A stretch of 64,000 bases of DNA from an uncultured Lachnospiraceae bacterium (GCA_910583835.1 CAJTYM010000018.1:1-64000); one strand, 5' to 3'; shown: positions 1 through 9,155, counted from the stretch's first letter. Notes: generated from the sequence alone by a model not told the origin. Numbers and translations: made by a program.

Positions 1-45
1 GAAGAAAAAAGTTTGAATTTCCTCTTGACAAAAGTCACTTCATAA
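1..45 (+). CDS. Possible 3' end of a gene cut by the window edge
   Basis: Frame 1 is open from the first base to a TAA at 43-45 (14 codons). A second frame, open from base 29 to a TAA at 104-106, has no start codon and a gene-like acidic ending. Either could be the tail of an upstream gene, or the pair could mark a frameshift. The fragment is too short to name. A terminator hairpin follows at 121-152. Confidence 0.2.
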   Translation, partial: EEKSLNFLLTKVTS

Positions 46-120
46 CAGGGTGTCACAGGATGAAGAGTACCGTCAGGAACTTTATGAGGAATATCATATT
101 AGTTAAGAGAGAAAGAAACA

Positions 121-152
121 GGCAAAGCATTTCAAAATGCTTTGCCTTAAAA
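121..152 (+). terminator. Rho-independent terminator
   Basis: A perfect 12-bp stem (GGCAAAGCATTT with AAATGCTTTGCC) with a tiny loop is followed by TTAAAATTT. It would end transcription coming from left of the window. Confidence 0.7.
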
Positions 153-316
153 TTTATAATGTAGATGATTCAATAAATAGATGTGAAATGACAATGTTTT
201 AAAAAGATTCATTTTTAAGCAATTCACGCACATAAGGTTCTTTTGGAGTGCCATATCACAAGTAAGTGTGAAAATAATGAATGAAAAATGAGAATGTCGT
301 TTTATGTAAATATTTG

Positions 317-345
317 TTGAAAATAGGTGAGAGAGATAGTATAAT
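317..345 (+). promoter_or_regulatory. Sigma-A promoter of the zinc-ribbon gene
   Basis: TTGAAA at 317-322 and a perfect TATAAT at 340-345 are separated by 17 nt. This lies 77 nt before the start codon at 423. I see no gene between the terminator at 152 and this promoter; the stretch is AT-rich and featureless. Confidence 0.75.
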
Positions 346-422
346 TCAAACAAGGTTTTGGAAAAGTATTGTAATTATTGCGGAATGAATTGCCGCATGT
401 ATGATGGAGGAGGAATATACGA

Positions 423-1646
423 ATGGCGCTCATTAATTGCCCGGAATGTAACAAAGAGATTTCGGACCAGGTAACAAATTGCCCTAATTGCGGCTATCCA
501 TTGAAAAAGAAAGAATCCAAGGCAGGCAAAAGAATAATTATAGCGGTTAGCGTTATCGTTGTGGTAATTCTTGTTTCCGTTCTGATATTCGTTGCGAATC
601 TTTTTCTTAATAACAATGAAAAGAAAGCAATCCGTTATTTTCAGGAAGGTCAGTTAGAAGAGTTCCAGTCCATTAAGCCTAAGATGAAAAGTGAAGAAAC
701 GGATAACTTTTCTAAATATCTTGAGAAAGAGGTTGAGAATATATGGAATAAGTATCTTAAAAAAGAGATTGATTTTCAGGCTGCTACGGAACAGTTAGAG
801 CAATTGATTAAGTATAGCGATACAAAACATGTCACAAATTATAATGATACAATGAAAAGGCTGAAAGAGTTAGATTTATCCAGGACAGCATTTAAAGAGG
901 CAGCGGAAGCAGAGAGTGACAAAAATTTCCGCAGCGCTTATAATAATTATGCAAAAGTAATAAAAGACGATGATAATTATGATGAAGCCCAAAGTAAAAT
1001 GAACGCTATGGAAGAGGCGATAGTGGATGAATACAAAAAGAGTGCAGAAGAATTTGCAAAGCAGGATAACTATACAAAAGCGCTCGGCGACATAAATAAA
1101 GCTTTAAAAATAATTCCGGATAATCAGGATTTAAAAGATATCAAAGCCCAATATACCTCAAAAAAAGAGGAACAGGATAGGGAAAGAGAACGGGCTGAAA
1201 GAGAAGCTGCTTTGCTGACGGATGGAAAGGTAATCGAAAGTAAGGATATTCAGGCAACTTATTTGGGAGCAGAACTTACAGGGGAAATTAAGCCGGACGA
1301 TACAAGCGGCTATTATTCATATTTCCGTCCCCAAAATGATTCGCAAATATATTTAGATATAAAATTCAGGATTAAAAACATTAGTAATGATGTTAAGATG
1401 TTAGGCTCGCTGGTATCTTCTGTAAAAGCAACATACAATTTTGAATATAACTATGATTCATTTTATGTTTTTTATTCCAATTCTTCATCAATAGACAACA
1501 TTTACATGTGGAATGGGTTGGATGCATTGGAGGAAACGACATTTCATTTGGCATTGCTGCTCCCGAAGGAGGTCAGAGACACAGATTATCCAATTGAGGT
1601 TGAGTTTATGCTTGATGGGGTTAAACAGTTATTGGAATTTAGATAA
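423..1646 (+). CDS. Zinc-ribbon, single-pass membrane protein with TPR-like region
   Basis: A 407-aa protein of unknown role. The N-terminus carries a double CxxC zinc ribbon (CPEC at residues 6-9 and CPNC at 20-23), typical of the zinc-ribbon domains that precede a membrane anchor. A Lys-rich stretch and one hydrophobic segment (about residues 37-62) follow. The C-terminal part should be outside the cell; its charged, helical middle (about 70-260) looks like TPR/coiled-coil repeats, and the last 120 residues look beta-rich. GGAGGAGGAA at 406-415 supports the ATG at 423. The gene has its own promoter and terminator, so it is probably monocistronic. Function not recognised. Confidence 0.85.
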   Translation: MALINCPECNKEISDQVTNCPNCGYPLKKKESKAGKRIIIAVSVIVVVILVSVLIFVANLFLNNNEKKAIRYFQEGQLEEFQSIKPKMKSEETDNFSKYLEKEVENIWNKYLKKEIDFQAATEQLEQLIKYSDTKHVTNYNDTMKRLKELDLSRTAFKEAAEAESDKNFRSAYNNYAKVIKDDDNYDEAQSKMNAMEEAIVDEYKKSAEEFAKQDNYTKALGDINKALKIIPDNQDLKDIKAQYTSKKEEQDRERERAEREAALLTDGKVIESKDIQATYLGAELTGEIKPDDTSGYYSYFRPQNDSQIYLDIKFRIKNISNDVKMLGSLVSSVKATYNFEYNYDSFYVFYSNSSSIDNIYMWNGLDALEETTFHLALLLPKEVRDTDYPIEVEFMLDGVKQLLEFR

Positions 1647-1666
1647 AAGAATATTTTTGTTCCCGG

Positions 1667-1710
1667 AACTCTCAATTTTCTCGTTTGCGAGAAAGTTGGG
1701 AGTTTGCATT
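1667..1710 (+). terminator. Terminator hairpin after the zinc-ribbon gene
   Basis: A long stem (AACTCTCAATTTTCTCG with CGAGAAAGTTGGGAGTT, a few mismatches, TTTG loop) lies just after the stop at 1646. The T-run is weak. Confidence 0.55.
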
Positions 1711-1753
1711 GTGTGGTAAATAATAGGAAATAGAAACAAAGGAGGAATTTGTA

Positions 1754-2446
1754 ATGAAACAAAAGGTTATATTATTATTGTGTGCAGGAATGTTGCTGTT
1801 AAGTGGGTGTGCTTCAGGTGCGCCGCAGCAGGATATTCCAGAGATGTCTGAAGAGGTAAGTACAGAGCCTACAGCAGAAGAAACAGAGCCGATTGCGGAA
1901 GGAACAGAGCCCACAGCGGAAGAAACAGAGCCGATTGCGGAAGGAACAGAGCCCACAGCGGAAGAAACAGAGCCGATAGCGGAAGGAACAAAGCCCACAG
2001 CGGAAGAAGCAGAGCCGATTACGAAGGATACAGAACCTATGGCAGAAGATACTGAGACAGGGATGGCTGAAACTGAAGAACCTAAGGAAGAGGAGATGGA
2101 GAGACCGCAATTTGATGACAGCGCCTATATCGGAGAATATCTGGACAAATATGTAGAAGAACCTAATCTTGAGATTGCCAAGGGCGATGATGGAAAATAT
2201 ATTGTGCAGATAGGCATATACAGGCTGACGTTTCTCGATGATGGCATCGGTGAACTGACAGAAGAGGGCATGGCATTTACAGCCACAGATGCCGCGGGGA
2301 ATCCAATTAGCGGGATGATTACGGTTGAGGGGGAAACGGCTACGGTTACTTTTACGGATTCCACCTGGGATTATCTGGAAAACGGCTCCGCGTTTGAGTA
2401 CATCAAGTCTTCGGATACACCGAATATTTATAGTTGGAGCGAATAG
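1754..2446 (+). CDS. Repeat-containing lipoprotein
   Basis: A 230-aa predicted lipoprotein. The signal peptide ends in the lipobox LLSGC (Cys19), so the protein should be lipid-anchored outside the membrane. Residues about 37-92 are an acidic Thr/Glu/Pro repeat of 14 residues (TEPTAEETEPIAEG type, roughly four copies), probably a flexible stalk. The C-terminal 120 residues form a compact domain with alternating beta-like segments that I cannot assign to a family. GGAGGAATTTGTA precedes the ATG. The ZIP transporter starts 26 nt after the stop, so the two may be co-transcribed. Its partner or substrate is unknown. Confidence 0.8.
   Translation: MKQKVILLLCAGMLLLSGCASGAPQQDIPEMSEEVSTEPTAEETEPIAEGTEPTAEETEPIAEGTEPTAEETEPIAEGTKPTAEEAEPITKDTEPMAEDTETGMAETEEPKEEEMERPQFDDSAYIGEYLDKYVEEPNLEIAKGDDGKYIVQIGIYRLTFLDDGIGELTEEGMAFTATDAAGNPISGMITVEGETATVTFTDSTWDYLENGSAFEYIKSSDTPNIYSWSE
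1862..2029 (+). repeat. 42-bp tandem repeat inside the lipoprotein gene
   Basis: Four in-frame 42-bp units (1862-1903, 1904-1945, 1946-1987, 1988-2029). The first three are nearly identical and the fourth is diverged. They encode the 14-residue acidic repeat. The near identity of the DNA suggests recent slippage and a length that may vary between strains. Confidence 0.85.
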
Positions 2447-2472
2447 CAATTTGTAAACGGAGGTATTGTGGG

Positions 2473-3297
2473 ATGGGAATTATAGACGGAATGGATGGGA
2501 TTCCTTACAATGCAATGCAGACGGAAGTAATACAGGGGATTTTGATTCCGTTTCTGGGAACATTTTTGGGAGCAGCCTGTGTGTTGTTTATGAAAAATAC
2601 GCTGAATACCCTGCTGCAAAGGATCTTGACGGGATTTGCTGCCGGCGTGATGGTAGCCGCTTCCATCTGGAGTTTGTTGGTTCCGGCAATGGAACAGGCA
2701 GCAGATATGGGGCAGTGGGCATTTGTGCCGGCGGTGTGCGGTTTCTGGATGGGCGTATTGTTTTTACTGTTCTTAGACAGGGTAATCCCCCATCTGCATT
2801 GGGGAAGCAGTGAGCCGGAAGGGCCACGGACGGTATTGAGGAAAACTACGATGCTGGTCTTGGCCGTTACGCTGCATAATATACCCGAAGGGATGGCGGT
2901 AGGCGTGGTATTTGCAGGCTGCCTGTCAGAGAACAGCGTAGTTACCATGACTGGTGCGCTGGCGCTCTCCATAGGGATTGCCATACAGAACTTCCCGGAA
3001 GGTGCGATTATTTCCATGCCATTGAAATCGGAGGGTGTGAAGAGACGGACAGCTTTCCTGTATGGCGTACTGTCAGGAATTGTGGAACCTATAGCTGCAT
3101 TGCTCACGATTTTAGCAGCAGGGTTTATTGTTCCGGCGCTGCCTTACTTGTTGAGTTTTGCGGCTGGAGCCATGATTTATGTCGTTGTGGAGGAACTGAT
3201 TCCAGAGATGGCGATGGGACAGCATACTAATCTGGGGACAATATTTTTTGCGGTGGGATTTACGCTTATGTTGACATTGGATGTGGCATTAGGGTAG
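2473..3297 (+). CDS. ZIP-family divalent metal transporter
   Basis: A 274-aa polytopic membrane protein of the ZIP (GufA/ZupT-like) family, which imports Zn2+ or other divalent cations. About eight hydrophobic segments are visible. The signature motifs of the metal path are present: HNIPEGMAVG and NFPEGAIISMP, whose His, Asn, Pro and Glu residues form the binuclear metal site in characterised ZIPs. The start at 2473 is chosen because GGAGGT lies at 2459-2464; an in-frame ATG at 2434 overlaps the lipoprotein gene and has no ribosome site. Metal specificity cannot be read from the sequence; zinc or iron is plausible given feoAB downstream. Confidence 0.9.
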   Translation: MGIIDGMDGIPYNAMQTEVIQGILIPFLGTFLGAACVLFMKNTLNTLLQRILTGFAAGVMVAASIWSLLVPAMEQAADMGQWAFVPAVCGFWMGVLFLLFLDRVIPHLHWGSSEPEGPRTVLRKTTMLVLAVTLHNIPEGMAVGVVFAGCLSENSVVTMTGALALSIGIAIQNFPEGAIISMPLKSEGVKRRTAFLYGVLSGIVEPIAALLTILAAGFIVPALPYLLSFAAGAMIYVVVEELIPEMAMGQHTNLGTIFFAVGFTLMLTLDVALG

Positions 3298-3360
3298 GGA
3301 ACACCCATTTGCTAAATAAAAAGAGGATAAGCCCTTGCAAAAATTGTCTGGAGTGATAAA

Positions 3361-6312
3361 ATGGAAGAAAAAGCAATAGAGGGGATGGGCGGTGGTTTTA
3401 TCAAAGGTAATGTGAAAATGAAATGGAAAAAAGGATTGGCATTTTGGGCAGCCATGATATTGCTGTTTGGCTATATCGGCATGTTTTTGCCACAGGGGAT
3501 TCAGGCAGCAACGAAAAGGACAGTGAAAGTAGCATTCTTCCCCATGGATGGATACCATATTAAAAATGGCGGGGGAAGCTATGACGGTATGGATGTCCAG
3601 TATTTAAGTGCGCTGTGTGAGTATGTGGACTGGAATGTGGAGTATGTGGAATGCGAAAGCTGGGATGAGGCGCTTAAGCTGTTGTCTGGAAAAGAAGTAG
3701 ACCTGGTAGGTTCCGCGCAGTTTTCAGAGGAGCGGGCGCAGGTTTATCAGTATGCTTCTCTTCCAAGCGGATATACATTTGGGGCGATTGCAGCCAAAGG
3801 TGACAGCGCATTAGCATATGAGGATTTTGCAGCCATGAAGGATATTACCTTTGGAATGGTCAAAACTTATGTGCGCAAGAATGAGTTTTTACAGTATATC
3901 AGGGATAATGGCATTAAAAATCCTCAAATGAAAGAGTACGACAGTACGGCGGATCTTCTGCAGGCACTGGAAAAAGGAGAAATCGATGCCTATATCCATA
4001 CATTCACGGAAGTCAGGGAAGGCCACCGGCTGCTCGGGCGTTTTGCGCCAATGCCTTTTTATTATATTACATATCAGGGAAATGACGATGTGATGCGGGA
4101 ACTGAATCAGGCAATCGCGGATTTGAAAATCAGCCGTCCGGAACTGGAGACGGAGCTGATGAATAAATTTTACCAGAGCCGGCTCGATAAGACGGTAGTT
4201 TTTACAACGGAAGAAAAGGAGTACATTGCCAACAAAGAGCATCTGGTTGTGGGATATCTTGACGGCTATTACCCATTTTCTTATGAGGAGGACGGTGATT
4301 GCAAAGGGCTTGCCAGGGAATTGCTGGATGCGGAGTTGGGATACGCGGGATTAAAGTTAAGATACAAGAAGTTTGATGATTCGCAAACGGCAAAGCAAGC
4401 CTTAGAGAGCGGGACAGTCGATATCCTTTCTTACTGTACGGATACCAAGGAGGAGCTGAGCAGCCATGGGTTCCGTATGATAAAAGAGTATGCGCAGATT
4501 CCCCTGGTTGTCGCCATGAAGGACGATAAAATGCTCAGTGAAGTTAAGAATCTGGCAACAGTGTCTTACCTGGAATCAGAAGCTGCAGCAACCTTTAATT
4601 TGCAGGAGGTAAGCCTGACGCTCTATGGTACGCAGCAGGACTGCCTGGATGCTGTGGCAAAGGGCAAGACAGATGCAGTGTTATGCGATGGTTACCTGTC
4701 GGAATACCTGATGGGGACGGAACTCTCCTACAGCAAGCTGAAGATTAAAAGCGTCCTCAGCAAGGAACATAACATATCCATTGCTGTCAGAAATGACAGC
4801 ATACAGCTGGCAGGCATACTGAGCAAAACCATAGAGGTTGTGGATGCCAGGACAGTCAGTGAATATATGCTCAAGAGCAATGTCTATTCCCAGGTGAGCA
4901 TTGAACGCTTTTTGCGCAACCACAGCATAGGGATTATTATCCTGCTGATGGTAGTGATTGTGGTTATTATATTAGTGGCATACAACATGATTCAAGGCAG
5001 CAGGAAAATCCAAAAGCTGATGTATAAGGACACTGGGATGGATATCTGGAATCTGAATTACCTGATATACCAGGGAGAGGCAAAGCTTCTGCCGGAACGC
5101 AAATCACATCAGTATGCGGTAGTCTGCCTGAACATTTCTCAGTTCCGCCGTTATAATATTATTTATGGCTGGAATGCAGGGCAGAGGCTGTTGGAAGTAA
5201 TGGCAAAGAATCTGCAGGATACTATCAGTGAGAAAGATGAAATCTGTGCCCGGAATCAGGGCGACCGCTTTGTGCTTCTGCTGAATTACCAGTCAGAAGA
5301 GACGTTCCTTGAAAGGTTACGTCAGATAGAACAGAAAATGGATGAGGAAATATACAGGGAAACAGAAAACCATATGACGCTCCAGATGGGAGTTTACCTG
5401 ATTCCGGCAGAGAATTCTGATATGCATGTGGCAGTCAATTATGCCACACAGGCATTAGAATTTATGAAGGACAGCCGTCTCAGCGATGTGATGCTTTATG
5501 ACAAGACGTTGGAAGAGACGTTGAAGCAGCGCCATGAGAGGGAGAAACTATTAGAGTCGGTGGACATAGAAGAGAATTTTGTTACATATTATCAGGCTAA
5601 GGTAGACATCCGCAGTGAGAAGGTTGTGGGTGCGGAAGCGCTGGTGCGTTTTTTAGACCCCACGGCTGGCGGTATGGTCAGGTCTCCGGGATTCTTCATA
5701 CCGTATTATGAACAGACCGGCAGGGTGACAGATATTGATTTCTTTGTGCTGGGCTGTGTCTGCAGGATGCTCCAGAGAAGAATCCAGGCAGGAAAACCAG
5801 TGGTTACCATTTCCTGTAATTTTTCCAGGATGCATTTTATTAAGCCGGATTTTCCAGAGCGGTTTGAAGAGGTTCTTGCCAGATACCAGGTACCGAAGGA
5901 ACTGATTGAAGTAGAGATGACAGAGACCATTGTTGTAGAAGAACTGCAGCAGCAGATAGTAAAACAGACCATTGAGGAACTGCGCAGCAAAGGAGTGCGG
6001 CTTTCTATTGATGATTTCGGCTCTGGTTATTCTTCACTTGGCATTTTTGAGCAGATTCCGGCGTCTGTCATCAAGCTCGACCGTTCGTTCCTGCTGAACC
6101 GACAGGACAGAAGCCGCCAGGTCAAGATTATGAAAGGCATTGTAAACCTGGCGCAGGAATTGGAAGCGCAGATTGTATGTGAAGGAGTGGAGACAGATAA
6201 TGATGTGGAGCTTATGCAGGAAATCGGGGCTTACGTGGCGCAAGGATACCGCTATGCCAAGCCCGTGCCGGAAGAAGTCTTTGAGGAAAGGCTGGACAGG
6301 GATGGCGCATAA
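3361..6312 (+). CDS. Two-receptor, degenerate GGDEF / EAL c-di-GMP phosphodiesterase
   Basis: A 983-aa membrane signalling protein. An N-terminal membrane segment (about residues 22-42) is followed by two tandem extracellular family-3 solute-binding domains (about 48-270 and 290-500), a second membrane segment (about 521-545), a GGDEF domain and a C-terminal EAL domain. The GGDEF site reads NQGDRF (about residue 633), so diguanylate cyclase activity is probably lost. The EAL domain keeps its expected catalytic residues: EAL at about 758, the Asn of CNFS, the Glu of EMTET, DDFGSGYSS, the Lys of KLDR, EGVET and QGYRYAKP. It should hydrolyse c-di-GMP in response to amino-acid-like ligands outside the cell (inference). 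GGAGTG precedes the ATG; an in-frame ATG at 3418 is an alternative start. Confidence 0.88.
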   Translation: MEEKAIEGMGGGFIKGNVKMKWKKGLAFWAAMILLFGYIGMFLPQGIQAATKRTVKVAFFPMDGYHIKNGGGSYDGMDVQYLSALCEYVDWNVEYVECESWDEALKLLSGKEVDLVGSAQFSEERAQVYQYASLPSGYTFGAIAAKGDSALAYEDFAAMKDITFGMVKTYVRKNEFLQYIRDNGIKNPQMKEYDSTADLLQALEKGEIDAYIHTFTEVREGHRLLGRFAPMPFYYITYQGNDDVMRELNQAIADLKISRPELETELMNKFYQSRLDKTVVFTTEEKEYIANKEHLVVGYLDGYYPFSYEEDGDCKGLARELLDAELGYAGLKLRYKKFDDSQTAKQALESGTVDILSYCTDTKEELSSHGFRMIKEYAQIPLVVAMKDDKMLSEVKNLATVSYLESEAAATFNLQEVSLTLYGTQQDCLDAVAKGKTDAVLCDGYLSEYLMGTELSYSKLKIKSVLSKEHNISIAVRNDSIQLAGILSKTIEVVDARTVSEYMLKSNVYSQVSIERFLRNHSIGIIILLMVVIVVIILVAYNMIQGSRKIQKLMYKDTGMDIWNLNYLIYQGEAKLLPERKSHQYAVVCLNISQFRRYNIIYGWNAGQRLLEVMAKNLQDTISEKDEICARNQGDRFVLLLNYQSEETFLERLRQIEQKMDEEIYRETENHMTLQMGVYLIPAENSDMHVAVNYATQALEFMKDSRLSDVMLYDKTLEETLKQRHEREKLLESVDIEENFVTYYQAKVDIRSEKVVGAEALVRFLDPTAGGMVRSPGFFIPYYEQTGRVTDIDFFVLGCVCRMLQRRIQAGKPVVTISCNFSRMHFIKPDFPERFEEVLARYQVPKELIEVEMTETIVVEELQQQIVKQTIEELRSKGVRLSIDDFGSGYSSLGIFEQIPASVIKLDRSFLLNRQDRSRQVKIMKGIVNLAQELEAQIVCEGVETDNDVELMQEIGAYVAQGYRYAKPVPEEVFEERLDRDGA

Positions 6313-6350
6313 CCAATAAAGAACCCTAAATATCAAGCAGGAGGTTACAT

Positions 6351-6797
6351 ATGACAGAAGGAAATAAAAAAGGATTGGATGCCGATCTGATAGGAAAAGA
6401 TTTAGAGAAATGCTGCAGGAGTGAGGAATTGTGCGGCGAATGCCAGGGCAAATCCTGCAACATAGGTTTTGCCAAAGAATGTATCAAGGCATATAAAAAA
6501 CAACCCCAGAAAGAAATTCCAGCCGGTATGGGCTCAATCCCCACTACTGACTTTAAAGTATTTGACGAGGTGGAACTGGAAAAGGCAATCGCACACATTC
6601 TCAGGGAATGTAAGGACTGCAAGGAAGACCACACGGAAGACTGTATCATAAATGCCATTCGCAATTGTTATGAAGTCAGCCTTTTGGGCGACATCCATCC
6701 TTATGAAGGGACTGCATTGCAGTACCTGATGTACCTGAGGGAATATCATCCCCAAAAAGCGGGAAATATCGCGGAATATTATTCTCAGGGGCACTAA
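6351..6797 (+). CDS. Cys-rich small protein upstream of feoAB
   Basis: A 148-aa soluble protein that I do not recognise. It has eleven Cys in two clusters: about residues 23-45 (CC, CxxC, C, C) and 85-105 (CxxC, C, C). This suggests a metal or Fe-S site. There is no signal peptide and no membrane segment. AGGAGGTTACAT precedes the ATG, and feoA starts 26 nt after the stop, so it is probably the first gene of the feo operon. A role in iron handling, or as a stand-in for the Fe-S regulator FeoC, is inference; it shows no winged-helix pattern that I can see. Confidence 0.75.
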   Translation: MTEGNKKGLDADLIGKDLEKCCRSEELCGECQGKSCNIGFAKECIKAYKKQPQKEIPAGMGSIPTTDFKVFDEVELEKAIAHILRECKDCKEDHTEDCIINAIRNCYEVSLLGDIHPYEGTALQYLMYLREYHPQKAGNIAEYYSQGH

Positions 6798-6823
6798 CGC
6801 TTTCACAAATGAGGAGGTCTGAA

Positions 6824-7057
6824 ATGTTTTTAAAAGACGTGAATACTGGACAGAACTGCATCATAGAGGACATAGACCTTCCGTTCCAGATGGAACAGCG
6901 GCTGCAGGCACTGGGGATGACGAAGGATACGGAAATTTCTGTGCTGAACCGGAAGGGAAAAGGAATTATGATTATAAAGCTTCGGGGAACCCGCCTGGCA
7001 TTGGGTTATAATATGACCAAGAATATTGCCGTTAAGAAAGCGGGGGAGGCACTATGA
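6824..7057 (+). CDS. feoA: Ferrous iron transport protein A (FeoA)
   Basis: A 77-aa small SH3-like cytosolic protein that works with FeoB in Fe2+ uptake. The typical FeoA core is visible: a central QRLQALGMTKDTEISVL and a closing RGTRLALGYNMTKNI. GAGGAGGTC supports the ATG at 6824, although an upstream in-frame ATG at 6809 exists. The stop overlaps the feoB start (ATGA at 7054-7057), which implies translational coupling. Confidence 0.93.
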   Translation: MFLKDVNTGQNCIIEDIDLPFQMEQRLQALGMTKDTEISVLNRKGKGIMIIKLRGTRLALGYNMTKNIAVKKAGEAL

Positions 7058-9096
7058 GGGAAAATCTTACAATTGGTTTTATAGGAAACCCCAATTGTGG
7101 AAAAACTACGCTTTTTAACGCTTATACGGGGGCGAACTTAAAAGTTGCCAACTGGCCGGGAGTGACTGTAGAGAAGGTTGAGGGAGCAATCAAGGACCAT
7201 GACCTGAATATTCGCCTGGTAGATTTGCCAGGAACATACAGCCTGACTTCCTATACGATGGAGGAAATGGTTTCCAGACAGTTTATCTTAAGCGATGAGG
7301 TAGATGTGATTATCAATGTGGCGGACGCCTCCTCGCTTGAGCGGAATCTTTATCTTACGCTGCAGCTTTTAGAACTGGGAAAGCCGGTTGTCTTAGCGCT
7401 CAACATGATGGATATTGTGGAAAAGAGGGGAATGGAGATTGACCTGCACCGTTTGCCTGAGATGCTGGGAATCCCGGTGATTCCGGTGTCCGCAAGGAGA
7501 CGGACTGGGCTGGATTCGCTGCTTCATGCCGCGGCACATCACAAGGGCTGTGCTGACCCTGATTGCCTGATACACCATCACAAAAGCGAAGCGCACCATG
7601 TCCACGACCACCACTCGGAATATGCCATGGTATATTCCGATGAGATGGAAGATAAGATTGACCATGTTATTATGGCATTGGAAGACAAATATCCCACGCT
7701 TCAGAATTATCGCTGGCACGCCATCAAACTGTTAGGGCAGGACAAGGAGGTTTGCGAGAAATATCCGATTGACCTTCCGGGGATAACAGATAGAAATTAT
7801 GAGACGCAGCTTATCAATGAGAAATACGATTTTATACAGGAAGTGATTGATGAAGTGCTGCTCCACAAGCAGCGGCAGGATGAATTTACGGAGCGGGTGG
7901 ACCGATTGCTGACGCACAGAATCTGGGGAATTCCGGTATTTCTGGGAATTATGGCAGTTGTATTTTTTTTGACTTTCACGGTAGGCGACTGGATTAAGGG
8001 CTACTTTGAGATGGGAATCAGCTTCCTGTCAGAGATTGCTGCCAGGGGGCTAGCGGCAGTTTCAGCCGGTGAAATTCTCGAATCGCTGGTTGTGGAGGGC
8101 GTTATCGGCGGCGTGGGTACGATTGTCACGTTTCTCCCTAATATTTTTATTCTCTTTTTGGCGTTGGCATTCTTGGAGGACAGCGGCTATATGGCGCGTG
8201 TCGCTTATGTCATGGAAGGGCTTATGAGTAAGCTGGGGCTTTCGGGCAAGGCTTTCATTCCCATGCTGCTGGGGTTTGGCTGTACTGTGCCGGCAATTAT
8301 GGCATCGAGGGCTTTGGAAAATAAGAGGGACCGTTACAAAGTTATGCTCGTGACACCATTTATGAGCTGCAATGCCCGCCTGACCATTTATATTCTGTTC
8401 TCAGAAATGTTTTTTGGGAAAAATGCCATGCTGGTTGCCTACTCTATGTATCTGATAGGCATTGTAGTAGCTATTTTGGTGTCCTTGCTCCTGCATCTTA
8501 TTGACCGCAGGAAAAGTGAGAATTATCTGTTGATTGAGTTGCCGGAGTATAAAATGCCCGATGCGCGGACGGTGGCAATCTATGTCTGGGAAAAAGTAAA
8601 AGATTACCTTGGCAAAGCAGGCACAACGATTTTCCTGGCAACGCTGCTGATATGGTTTTTGCTTAATTTTGGGCTCCATGGATATGAGCCTGATATGTCA
8701 GAGGGGCTGGGAGCAATGATAGGCAAATGGATGGTTCCGGTATTTGCCCCAATTGGGTTGGGTTTTTGGCAGATTACGGTGGCATTGATTGCGGGCATTT
8801 CTGCCAAAGAGGTGGTGGTGTCGAGCTGTGCCGTGCTGTTTGGTATCGTGAATGCCAATTCCCCTTCCGGCATGAACGAATTTGCCTCTGTGCTGCAGGA
8901 GATTGGTTTCGGACCGCTGAATGCTTTCTGCCTGATGGTTTTCTGCCTGCTCTATATCCCATGTGCGGCAGCGCTTGCAACTGTCCACAAAGAATCGGGG
9001 AGTTGGACCTGGACAGGGTTTGTCGCCGCATTCCAGCTGATTGTTGCCTGGGCGGTTACCTTTGTCGTTTATCAGGTTGGCGTATTGGTGATCTAA
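7054..9096 (+). CDS. feoB: Ferrous iron transporter FeoB with a His-rich insert
   Basis: A 680-aa Fe2+ transporter made of a cytosolic G domain and a membrane permease. G motifs are G1 GNPNCGKTT (11-19), G3 DLPGTYSL, G4 NMMD (117-120) and G5 SARRRTG. The two gate regions are GFGCTVPAIMASR and PCAAALATVHKESGSW, with multiple membrane helices from about residue 290. Between the G domain and the helical guanine-dissociation domain lies an unusual stretch (residues 158-187) with eleven His plus two Cys, a likely metal-binding loop. The start overlaps the feoA stop. No FeoC follows; the next gene is convergent. Confidence 0.96.
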   Translation: MRENLTIGFIGNPNCGKTTLFNAYTGANLKVANWPGVTVEKVEGAIKDHDLNIRLVDLPGTYSLTSYTMEEMVSRQFILSDEVDVIINVADASSLERNLYLTLQLLELGKPVVLALNMMDIVEKRGMEIDLHRLPEMLGIPVIPVSARRRTGLDSLLHAAAHHKGCADPDCLIHHHKSEAHHVHDHHSEYAMVYSDEMEDKIDHVIMALEDKYPTLQNYRWHAIKLLGQDKEVCEKYPIDLPGITDRNYETQLINEKYDFIQEVIDEVLLHKQRQDEFTERVDRLLTHRIWGIPVFLGIMAVVFFLTFTVGDWIKGYFEMGISFLSEIAARGLAAVSAGEILESLVVEGVIGGVGTIVTFLPNIFILFLALAFLEDSGYMARVAYVMEGLMSKLGLSGKAFIPMLLGFGCTVPAIMASRALENKRDRYKVMLVTPFMSCNARLTIYILFSEMFFGKNAMLVAYSMYLIGIVVAILVSLLLHLIDRRKSENYLLIELPEYKMPDARTVAIYVWEKVKDYLGKAGTTIFLATLLIWFLLNFGLHGYEPDMSEGLGAMIGKWMVPVFAPIGLGFWQITVALIAGISAKEVVVSSCAVLFGIVNANSPSGMNEFASVLQEIGFGPLNAFCLMVFCLLYIPCAAALATVHKESGSWTWTGFVAAFQLIVAWAVTFVVYQVGVLVI

Positions 9097-9155
9097 GCCA
9101 TACAGATAATAATCTGAACAAGCCCTAACGCCCTTCCGTTAACTGGGAAAGTATG

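Noticed and set aside
147..353. 68-codon minus-strand frame in the left gap
   Set aside because: Composition is AT-rich and random, no ribosome site is seen, and it runs through the plus-strand promoter at 317-345.
1672..1998. Open frame on the minus strand with a repeating Gly-Ser-Val pattern
   Set aside because: It is the antisense of the 42-bp repeat in the lipoprotein gene; the repeat keeps all frames open. There is no ribosome site, and it crosses a terminator.
9104..9117. Terminator after feoB
   Set aside because: CAGAT/ATCTG is a 5-bp stem with no T-run, so it is not convincing.
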